Shown here: piece after piece, positions 55,457 to 64,000 of the stretch | How positions within the stretch are numbered: position 1 is the stretch's first letter | Layout of the letters: each line of letters opens with the position of its first letter | Origin: Entophlyctis helioformis | Taxonomy: Eukaryota; Chytridiomycota; Chytridiomycetes; Chytridiales; Chytriomycetaceae | Length of the DNA stretch: 64,000 bases | NCBI GenBank assembly: GCA_025526915.1 | Contig: JAHLKH010000026.1 | Span: 62,001-126,000, forward strand | Direction of reading: 5' to 3' | Translations under genes and position numbers: made by a program | Notes under the pieces: model-generated | What the model was told of the DNA's origin: nothing | What the model saw: only the letters and a program-made list of their open reading frames with translations | The model's database searches: none

Positions 55457-57909
55457 TTACTTCTCAGCCAATACTGCGCTGGCGTGTGGCGACTCGGCGC
55501 CCACCGTTCCTGCCATAATGTCCTCGAGAATGGCGCCGTACACCTTGCCGAAAATGGCACGATTCAGCTCGCCAACTTTGCGGATACGCATGCCCAGCTC
55601 CGACACCTCCTTCTCCAGCTGTGCCATGCCGTGCTTGCTGAGCATGTCCTTGTCAACGGCTCCCTTGACGACCACCTGCTTCAGATTCTCGCCGACGCGC
55701 TTCTGGATGAGATCGTAGAGCTTGCTGTCTGGTGCGAGCGTCTTCTCCATCATGTTGCTCAGCATGTCGCGCTCGTTATCGGCAAACGGCTTCCCGCGGA
55801 TGCCGCCCGATATGTGCGCAACTTGCAATGTAATGTGCGACATGGTCGTATCCGAGTCGTTCAGCAGCACCCACAGACTGCTCTTGGCCTCGCGGAGATG
55901 CTCGTTTGTGCATCGCGGCCCTGCCGCCTGGCGGAACAGAACGAGCAGCGATGACAGAATCGTAATGTCCTGCCAGTCGTTGTAGAACGAGATCAGCCGG
56001 CTGGTGTCCATGCGGAGCGTCTCGGGCACAATGTTGCTTTCTGAAAACCGATGAGCCTGCAGTATGATTTGCTGAAGCGCGTCCGCAAACCAATCGGACG
56101 ACTGCAGATTGCCATGATCATGCCCAGCCTCTGTGCCGCCGCCTACGCCGTCTGTCTTGGTGGCAGCTGTGCCAGCTTCTTTGCTTGACGCGCCGCTGTC
56201 TGCCCCGACTCTGGTGGCAGCACCAAACGTTTCGAACGCTTGCTTGAGCCATGCCTTGGTGGCGTCCAGCTCCACCGAGCCGTCACCGTACTGCGCCTTG
56301 AACCATTTCCACTCAAACTCGACGGCGTGCTCGATCACGTATGGTCGGAGTCGCGTCAGCTGATGGTTGGCATAGTCCTGGACGACCGTCATCCCAACAG
56401 TGTCGCGTTCCAAGGAATGCGTGTCAGCAAGTGTCCATCAGCCTGTCCAGCCAGTACAGCCAGTACAGCCAATCACGGTCCAGAAAAGCTGTGTATGCAC
56501 CTACCAGCTTCATGAGCTCCAAAATGTCAAAGCAAATACGCAGTGTCTGCACAATCTGGCCTTGACTGCACGCCTCGACCATCGAGTCGACCAGACTGTC
56601 ACGGATAGGTGCGCAGTTGGTCTTCATGAGCTGCGACAAGTACGCAATGAGACTGATGGGATTCATAACGCCATGGTCAATCTGCTGTGCAATCAGATTG
56701 ACGTCAATATTGGCATCAATCTCGTCCTTGATATCCGCGCCGTTGGGAAGCAGCTCGACCAGAATTGCGCGGACTTCGGCCAGAAGGAGTGGCACACGGT
56801 ACATGTAGCCCTGCGAGACCTCATCTTCGACTTCTTCCCAATACACGTCAGCCTTGGACTTGCGCTCGTCCTCTTGCTCGCTCTCAACGTTGGGCTTGAA
56901 TTGCAGGTCTGGATCAAACACGAGATCGTGGCGTAGCTGGGCATTTGTGAGAATCTCGTCGAGCTCAAGCTCGCGCAGGGTGAATCGCGTGACGGGAGGA
57001 AGCAGGTTAAGAAGCTCCATGTATGTAAAGTCGTCGGCTTCCATCAGCAGCGTCGATGACAGAGACTTGCTACGCCGAATGGTGGATGCGAGCGACTCGC
57101 GACGCAATCCGCTTGGCGACGGATGCACCGTCTCTTGGCCCACCTGGAAAATGTCTGATCCACGCCGCGTCTGTCCCTTGACCGGCGAGCTGCCAGACTC
57201 CATGTCGGACGGGGCGTCTGCCATTGGCGTGCGGTCAATGCTGCTTGTTGGACTTTCGACTGGCATGCTCACTTGCATGTCAGCCACCTCGTACTCGTCG
57301 TCATCGCCCTTGAAACGAGAGTCGACCTCGACCCCCAAGCCGGCCATGAGCTGCGTCTTGTGCAGCATGGATCGGCCGCTTGTGTGGCTTGTCGCAGACT
57401 TGGCTGGGCTGCTGGTGTCGTCCACGTCGGATTCTCCATACTCGGCAATGGTCTGTGGCTGTGAGTACATGGTGTCCTTGACCATGTCCACAATGCTCTC
57501 GGAAAACGCCCGACGGAGCTCGAGAAACTTGCGCAGCTTGTGCATCAGCATGACGCTGTGTGCATGCTCAACAGCCGCGCTCGATCTCTCTTGAGTGCGG
57601 CGGACAAGCATCTGGCGCTTGAGGCTTGCAGCCGTCATGGTGTACTCGTGCTTGGCCTGGATCTGAAGCGACTGCAGGCGGTCGCGCTGGCGCTGAAGCA
57701 TGACTCTGCATCGCACATTTTCGGCATTCCTGCGAAGACGTGTCTTGCGTTCTTGCATCAGCTGGTTGCGTTGTGCAGCTGCGCGCGATTGGTCGAGAGA
57801 GATTCGCTGCCTCAGCTCTTGCGGCGATGGCCGTATGCTGGAGCTGCGAATCCTTGGGAAAGAAATGAGCGGCGTAACCAAGGGCCGCACATTCGCCACT
57901 TGGTTGTGT

Positions 57910-57942
<33 letters not shown>

Positions 57943-59162
57943 GAACGCTGGCTCTGTGTTGCAGCTGGTGCATCCACGAGTTTGGGAGATTTGCTGGTCG
58001 ATGCCTGCAGATTGGCTGATGGCGATGTTGGTGGCTTTCGCATGCTGGTCTCGGACAGGGTCTGCTGCATTGGCGAGGGGACTGGCATGGACGCGGAAGA
58101 CGGCGTCTTGACAGGTGTCGAGCCAGAGGGTGATCGCAGAGCAGGCGGGAGGAGGCTGCGAGGGCTGGAGTCGGTTACCTGAATTGGCAGAGAGTTGATA
58201 TGGTCGAGAATGGCCGACGGGGTGCTGGGAGAAGCCTTGTCTGGGCTGAGCAGGCTCACGAAAAACGCGACCGAGCCCGGCTTGCGCATGATTATCTGCC
58301 CAAGGAATCCTAGTGCAAGCGGAGAGACGCGTCCAGGAGACTTGGCTGGAGAGCCTGGCTTGGCAGACTGCAGCGAACCAGCAGCAAGAGCCGCAGAAGG
58401 CGTTACGGACTTGGCCGACGTGGAACCCGGCGGCTGGGACGATGTCGCAGACGCATACCCGTGAGAGCGAAGCATGGCGGCTGCTGGTGTAAGCTGCTGG
58501 GCATGGTGCTGCATGACTGGGTTTGACATGGCCGCATTGGCTGGCACTCCCGATCCCAGAGCCCCGCCAATCGACGCCTTGCGCGCCAGAGACGACGATG
58601 TATCAATAGCAAGCTGGTGGGTCAACGAGTGTCCAGATCCGGATCCAGATCCAGATGGGGCATTGTGCTGCGGCGCTGTTGCAGCTGTCACGGCCGACAA
58701 AGACGACGGTGCGGGATTGGGCATAATTGCAAATGCAGGCAGTGTGGATGTCGCGCTTGTTGACAACGACGACGCGGTGGAGGCTGACGAGGCTGTGAAA
58801 TGCTGGTGATGGCTCGGCTGTTGCGGTTGAGGAAGGGGCTGCTGCTGCTGCTGCTGGATCAGGCTGTGGCTCAGCGATTGCTGCTTGCGCAACGCTGATG
58901 TGGGCAGTGGCGGTGTACCAGAGCCACCAGCACCAGCTGATGCATTCGATCCAGGTGAAGACAAGACATCGCTGTCCTGGATGGGCTGCAAGGCGTGCGC
59001 AGCAGAAGCAGCAGCATCGATCGCTTGCGCCTGTGCATGCGTCTGCGCCTGGGCCTGTGCCTGGGCCTCGGCAGCCTCCATAACCTGCGATTGGACCGGC
59101 GGCTGCGATACAGGTGGATGCTTCTTTTGCATCTGGGACGAGAGCGTCATTTCCGCCTGCAT
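55457..59162 (-). CDS. SOK1: TCP11/SOK1 family protein
   Basis: T-complex-11 domain protein; the yeast homologue Sok1 acts in cAMP/PKA signalling and animal TCP11 in sperm function. Two exons (56505..59162 and about 55457..56410) give about 1,203 residues. The N-terminal 450 residues are a Ser/Pro/Gln-rich disordered region with AQ repeats. A coiled segment rich in Arg and Gln (QRDRLQSLQIQAKHEY) precedes the TCP11 domain: LLPPVTRFTLRELELDEIL, YMYRVPLLLAEVRAILVELL, DANIDVNLIAQQIDHG, LERDTVGMTVVQDYANHQL and SRLISFYNDWQDITIL. The single intron starts GTAGGT but no AG is found at the expected acceptor; the sequence reads CTGACACGCATTCCTTG before GAACGC. It is divergent from cyclin C across copy D. 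Confidence 0.87.
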
Positions 59163-59184
59163 ATCAAACCATTACCGGCTCGAT

Positions 59185-59370
59185 TCAGCAGACTGAATGG
59201 ACGGCCAGTGGACGACGCACATCTGTGAGCATGCCACCTACAGGAATGTAGTCCGTCAGGCTGATTGGGAGGATCAATACAATGTATTGGTGGCCCCTCG
59301 AGATGGCCAGATCGAATGCGGGTCACGTGGTGGCACGTGTGGCACGTGACTGGTGTGGGGCAGACAGCAG
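59185..59370. promoter_or_regulatory. Bidirectional promoter cassette, diverged copy D
   Basis: Between TCP11 and cyclin C. GACGGCCAGTGGAC lies at 59200-59213 and ATCTGTGAGCATGCCAC at 59221-59237, about 60 bases from the TCP11 start, in the same order and spacing as copy A. Three CACGTG hexamers occur at 59322-59350. Sequence between these elements is unrelated to the other copies. Confidence 0.65.
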
Positions 59371-59437
59371 GCAATTTCGTGATTTCCCTGCGCCGGCACC
59401 TGATTGGTCGGCTGGCTTCCCTCGATCATCATCGGCC

Positions 59438-60806
59438 ATGTCAGCGAACCTATGGGACTCGACACAGGCGTAGGATCCTTGCGTATCTCCGCCGGAAGTG
59501 GACGCAATGATGGACTGACTCTGCTCTGCTCTGCCACTGGTGCGCAGCTGCCAATGGCTGCTGGACCGCCAGACGCTTGCTGCGTTACGAACAAGAGACT
59601 TGGAACGCTTCTCTCACGACGAGTTTGTGCTCCTGACGTTGCACTATGCCAACAGTCAGTCACTGCAAGCCATCTACTGTCTGGCGCTGCCAAGTGCTGT
59701 TGTACTCACGCCGTTTCTGCCATGGCTGGATGCCCCAGTTATCCAGAGAGTGTGCCGCAGGCTGCAAGTGCGCCAGCATGTTGTTGGAACTGCGCTGCTC
59801 TACTGGCGCAGATTCTTCACAAAGCAAGTCTGCCCGTCTGGACGGAAGGGGCTGCACCAGCAGACGGCGCGTGGTGTCTGACCGAGATGCCATGATGAAT
59901 GTGGTCCAGGAATGCGCTCATGGACATTGACCCATACCTTGTGGCGGGCACGGCCGTGTATGTGGCGTGCAAGATCGAAGAGTGTCCCCACCACATCAAG
60001 AACGTCGTCAACGAGATGCGAAACTGCCTTGGAGGTGGGTTCCGAGCCGAGCCGTCCATCTGCACAATGCTGCAGACAAAGAAGTGGTCTGACAACGATA
60101 CCAGCGGAGGCATTTCCGTACGAGGCGGCATCGATCGCCGACTTTGAGTATTACTTGCTTGAAGAGCTCGAGTTTTCTCTTGTTGTGTTCCATCCGTACC
60201 GTTCAATCCAGCAGTGAGTGTTCCCTCACGCAGTCGCAAGCTTGGGCCACATCTGACGTCTTGGATCCCAACCAATGATTCATTGTGGCTTTCCCGGCAG
60301 ATTCCTGGCAAGGCTTGGACTGGTTAAACCCTGTCTGCAAACAGCATGGTTAGTGTATGCAACCGCCCATGGGCGATCGCCAGCGACGATGCGGAGCGAT
60401 GCTTGCCAACAGCATGCTCACCAAATCTGCACCGAACGCGACAACCGTTCACAGGTACATTGCCAACGACGCATACCGCACAGATCTGCTCCTTCTCTAT
60501 CCACCGTACATGATTGCATTGGCGGCCGTGTACATGGCTACATGCATCACCGACTTTTCAGGCAATGGATCTGCATCGCAAGGCCAAGGTGCAGTGAGTT
60601 CTGCCGCAGCACAACCCTTGGGAAGCAGCCAGTTTGCCGAAGTCAGGGCCTTTTTCTCGAGTCTCAATGTCGATATGCGAGACATTCTGGCCATCACCCA
60701 GGACATTTTCAGTCTGTATCGAGTCTGGGAAACATACACAGACAATGGCATTGCTGGCATTCTCGATCGGCTTGGAGTGCCCAGTGCACCAGCAGCCAAG
60801 GCCTAG
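59438..60806 (+). CDS. SSN8: Cyclin C (Mediator kinase-module cyclin)
   Basis: Regulatory partner of Cdk8 in the Mediator kinase module; controls RNA polymerase II transcription. Seven exons (59438..59469, 59548..59654, 59739..59823, 59910..60034, 60105..60213, 60301..60348, 60455..60806) give 285 residues. The start MSANLWDSTQACQWLLDRQ resembles the cyclin C N-terminus. Cyclin box: VRQHVVGTALLYWRRFFTKN, IDPYLVAGTAVYVACKIEE, ASIADFEYYLLEELEFSLVVFHPYR and AWYIANDAYRTDLLLLYPPYMIALA. Intron 3 is GC-AG (59824..59909). A serine/glutamine-rich insertion follows the second box. The reading frame is intact. It converges with the SANT-domain gene. Confidence 0.92.
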
Positions 60807-60993
60807 GGGAAACTACGTAAGCACAGAGCATGGCACCTTGTAGGTATTTAAAGAAGCGCTTGAATGAAAAAAGGAGTAAATAAGGCATGCTTGGCCAAGT
60901 TGCAACGCTTTCATGACCAATGCGAGAGACGAGTGCATGTATGTACAAAGTGGCAAAGCATGCATACGCGGCGCGAAGGGCGTCGCGCCATAA

Positions 60994-62799
60994 CTACTCG
61001 TCACGGCTCTCCAAAAGGTTCCGTAGGCGCTCCAGCTCTTGCCGGACGTCGTCGTAGCGCTGCTTGACCTCTTCCTTCCAGTTTCTAATCTCTGCACGCG
61101 CCAAATCGCCAGGTGGCTCCATGGCCAGCAGCATAGAGTTGATTCGGAAAAGGTCGAGCTCCATGATGGCACGACGCGCCTTGAATTCTTGGCGCTTGGA
61201 TCAGGCCCATGACGTCATTGCTCTTGGGAAGCAGAGAATGCAGCGCAGGCAGCATAGGAGACGGCGAGACAGACATGGCCAATGACATGGCCGACGATGG
61301 CGTTGCCGGTTGCTGCTGATTGAGGTAGGGTGGCGGCGGTGGAGGCGGCGGCGGAGGAGGAGATGAGGCTGTAGGCAGCGCTGAGGGTTCCAGCATGTCA
61401 AGGCCCAGATCTGGATGACTGCTCTCTGCAGCAACGTGTCCCATGTCAAATGCCGAGTCTGATGCTGAGGACGAAAAGGGTGCACCAGATCCGACTACAG
61501 CGAAAAGACTGCGGTTGGCACGCTGGACTTCGGTCCACGTCTTGAGGCGCTGGATTTCCAGTTCGGCCAAGACCTGCTTGGTGCGCAATTCCTGGTCCTG
61601 GAGAGCAAGGAGCTTGGCATGAAGCGAATTGCCCGAATTGGACGATGTGCTTGCGCGTGAGCGTGGCGACACATCAGCGTCCAAGCCACCAGCAAGGCCC
61701 GTGGACACGGATTGGAGGCCCTCGTCTGCGTCTTGTTCTGCCGAGCGGTCCGCACCGTGACATGCCGGTCTGAGCCTTGCTGCATCAGCCAAATCGCCGG
61801 TGGCGCCAACAGCAATAATGTCCAGGGCAGACGTCTCTGGCCTGTGCTTTGGCAAATCAAGTGTTGCATTGGCTGGCAGCTCGTTGGCTGAGGCGTCCGC
61901 GTGCAGCACCTGCCCTCCGGGAAACGCAAGCGGCATGGTCGAGGATGCCGACCCTGGCGCGTCGTCCATGTTGCCGCCTGCGGCCCCAGAGAAGGAAGAC
62001 AGATCGGCCATGTGCATGGATGGGGACAAGTCTCCAAACGACGACATGGATGCCAGAGAAAGTGAGAGCGAGGATGCCGACGGCATGGTGGCCATGATCG
62101 AATCTGCGAACGTGGCAGAGGTTGGAGATGCTTGGTGACGGCCTCGCTTAAGCTGATCCAAGACGACTTGCTCAAGCGTAAAGTCAGAGTGCTTGCGAAA
62201 GACGGCATGCATGGGCTCGAAATACTTGCAGACGCTCTTGAGTTGCGACATTGTGAGCTGCTCGCGTTTGCGTGCTGAGCGGGTCGCCTCTTTAAGAAGA
62301 CCAACGGCCTCGTTGTACGACTTGATGAGCGTGTCTGTTTTGTTCTTGATCTGGACCGGCGACTTGTTGCCGAGGATTGCGGCGATCTCGCGGTACGAAT
62401 GTGTCTTGAATCTGGACGACCACCTCGCAAAGTTGTCATTGTCGCTCCACCAGGTGATCAGCGTGAGGATCTCGTCCTCTGTCCATTTGGCGTAGAACCG
62501 GCCCTGGCCCTGTGCTTGTGCTTGTGCTTGCACATGGGTCTGCGACTGCTGCTGGTGCGGCTGCATGATGGCCCCCTGGCCTATATGCCGAAATGGGGAG
62601 TCAACGACGGGCGACGTGCTGGCAGCGTGCGCATCCGCACCAGATCCAACCGAGGCGACCGCGGGCGTGGCGGCGGCCGCGGCAGCAATGGCTGAAAAGG
62701 GCATCTGGAGCGCCAGCTGCTGGTGGATGTGGTACAGCGGGTTGGTGGGCGGCAACAGCGACTGGGCCATGTTGGACAGGCCGAGCGTCGAGGAGGATC

Positions 62800-62831
<32 letters not shown>

Positions 62832-62990
62832 GCTATGAGACCATTGGTGTTGCTGTCGATAAAGTCGTCTGGCATGAAGCCCAGCAACTGGTCCTCGAAC
62901 GTGTGGCCGTACGGACTGGAGGCCAGAACGTTGGCGCTGCTTGCTGACGAGGCCATGGAATGCAAACTCGGCTGTTGCTGTAGCTGTAAC

Positions 62991-63049
<59 letters not shown>

Positions 63050-63077
63050 CTGCTGTTGCTGCTGTTGCTGCTGCTGT

Positions 63078-63115
<38 letters not shown>

Positions 63116-63250
63116 GAGAGCAGCTATTGCTGCGACAATGCCGGCGTTGCCATCCATTGCGGCAGTTGACGACACCTCCAGCGTTGGAGAAGGGAGAGAA
63201 CGCTTGCGCTTCAGTAACAGAGGCGTCTGCGCTGGGTCTGGCTGTTGCAT
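60994..63250 (-). CDS. Polyglutamine protein with Myb/SANT-like DNA-binding domain
   Basis: Probable transcription regulator, single exon, 751 residues after correcting one frame break. A long polyglutamine run (about 45 Gln) lies near residues 45-90, and shorter Gln, Ala and Pro runs occur elsewhere. The DNA-binding region is a Myb/SANT-like helix bundle: WTEDEILTLITWWSDNDNFARW, here in parts as WTEDEILTLITWWSDND and ARWSSRFKTHSYREIAAILG, then NKSPVQIKNKTDTLIKSYNEA. A C-terminal coiled coil (LLALQDQELRTKQVLAELE) and RRAIMELDLFRINSMLLAME follow. An extra base in a two-base run at 61198-61199 separates NDVMGLI from KRQEFKARRAIMEL. The homologue is not recognised. Its start is 32 bases from the stop of the upstream SNU66 gene. 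Confidence 0.75.
62978..63115 (-). repeat. CAG/CAA polyglutamine tract
   Basis: About 45 glutamine codons, a mixture of CAG and CAA, in the SANT-domain gene. The CAA interruptions make it less prone to slippage than pure CAG. Confidence 0.95.
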
Positions 63251-63282
63251 TCAGATGTGGTGGCAAGTTGGCCGCACCGAGT

Positions 63283-63996
63283 TCATTCAAACTTTGGCTT
63301 CTTGGCTGTCGTGGTGTCCGCCGCTGCCTTGCGCTTTGCTGCGAGCCCTGTTCCAGCCGTGCCTCCCACGTTCAGTCCAAAAGCGACACGAGTGCGGCCC
63401 TGCGAGGGGAGGGTTGCCCGTCCATCGTTGGACGACCCTGCTGCTAATGCCGTGCCTGTTGCCGTCGATGCTGTTGCTGCCGCCGTAGACAACGGTGCAA
63501 TACCGGTCGTCGCCACAGACGCAACCGGCGCAGCAAAGACGATCGTAGAAGCGGCGATGGCATCCGATCCGGCTGTGGATGGGTCGTGGTGGGTCTTGGT
63601 GTCCTTGGTGTCCTTGCCGCTCTTTCCTTTGCCTTTGCCAGATCCAGTGCCGGACGACTTCTTGCCAGACGCGTCGATTGCAAGAACAGCAGCCAGAGGC
63701 GCCGCGCTGTTCCCAACAAACGTGTCAGCCATCTGCCTACACCTCCACGGCAGGTCGATGCGCATGCAACTTGTTCAATGCACACTGCCCCACCTGCGGT
63801 TGCCGACACTCAGCGTGACATGGGCTTGCCCCATTGTGCGAGTACGCTCACTCAGCGCACTTGCCATTCCCAGCGGCGTGTCTGCGCTGCTCATTTGCTT
63901 AAACCGCTGCTCCTCCTCGATCTTGCGAAGCTTCTTTTCAGTCTTGTTCTTGCCCGAGTGGATGCCATGGAATCTGTGCGTGAGTTGCACCCATGC
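63283..63996 (-). CDS. SNU66: SNU66/SART1 tri-snRNP protein, C-terminal exons
   Basis: U4/U6.U5 tri-snRNP component needed for spliceosome activation. Only the last two exons are in the window (63794..63996 and 63283..63736); the gene continues beyond the right edge. The conserved C-terminal block reads LTHRFHGIHSGKNKTEKKL, RKIEEEQRFKQMSSADTPLG and AHVTLSVGN. An intron with GTGGGG and TAG ends links it to a Gly/Lys/Ala-rich tail (GSGKGKGKSGKDTKDTK) that ends TRVAFGLNVGG and KRKAAADTTTAKKPKFE. Family identity of the first exon is strong; joining the tail rather than treating it as a separate ORF rests on phase and on similar basic tails in fungal homologues. Confidence 0.82.
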
Positions 63997-64000
63997 CTAT

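Noticed and set aside
63283..63732. A separate 149-residue gene beginning MADTFVGNS
   Set aside because: A 57-base intron with GTGGGG/TAG ends joins it in phase to the SNU66 exon, and its basic KKPKFE end suits a SNU66 tail.
1..64000. A defence or biosynthetic gene cluster
   Set aside because: Every recognised gene is a dispersed housekeeping or flagellar gene; no pathway-specific set, transposase or phage-like gene was found.

Overview
The window is a GC-rich stretch of a eukaryotic nuclear genome with small, tightly packed, intron-dense genes; I placed about 155 introns. Housekeeping genes of fungal type (POR1, SCL1, COF1, ABD1, VPS52, VPS33, CMS1, SCY1, IPP1, CWH41, COX23, SOK1, SSN8, SNU66) sit beside two genes kept only by lineages with motile cilia or flagella: CCDC61/VFL3 and ZMYND10. 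I infer an early-diverging zoosporic fungus (chytrid-like). No bacterial operon, CRISPR array, tRNA, rRNA or transposase gene was recognised.

Layout. 1-9.6 kb: end of APC10 (+), VDAC porin (-), proteasome alpha subunit PSMA6/Scl1 (-), importin-7/8 (+). 9.8-16.5 kb: patatin-type triacylglycerol lipase (-), an unknown multipass membrane protein (+), CCDC61 (-). 16.5-23 kb: VPS52 (+), cofilin (+), mRNA cap methyltransferase (-). 23.3-31 kb: AP-1/2 beta adaptin (+), PP2A methylesterase (-), CMS1 (+). 30.8-36 kb: SCY1/SCYL2 (-), pyrophosphatase (-). 36.1-45 kb: VPS33 (+), ZMYND10 (-), glucosidase I (-). 45-50.4 kb: an unrecognised basic protein (-), then about 3.5 kb of low-complexity sequence with only weak gene candidates. 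50.4-64 kb: ENPP-type phosphodiesterase (-), MFS transporter (-), COX23 (+), TCP11/SOK1 (-), cyclin C (+), a polyglutamine SANT-domain regulator (-) and the 3' end of SNU66/SART1 (-).

The most distinctive signal is regulatory. Four divergent intergenic regions (near 12.7, 23.1, 29.6 and 59.3 kb) share a 17-base motif 60-95 bases from the start codon on one side, plus paired CACGTG sites. Two of them are near-identical over about 390 bases and inverted relative to each other, so unrelated gene pairs (lipase/membrane protein and adaptin/cap methyltransferase) carry the same bidirectional promoter. Other notable points are a 57-base antisense overlap of VPS33 and ZMYND10 coding sequence, same-strand genes only 32-34 bases apart, an 8-base internal microexon, at least five GC-AG introns, and eight single-base frame breaks that look more like assembly errors than gene decay.

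Functionally the locus is a mixture: trafficking (VPS52, VPS33, adaptin, SCY1), RNA and ribosome biogenesis (ABD1, CMS1, SNU66), cell cycle and signalling (APC10, cyclin C, PP2A methylesterase) and flagellum biogenesis. I see no operon-like pathway cluster. Exon boundaries were placed by hand from splice motifs, reading phase and family resemblance; none has been checked by transcript data.
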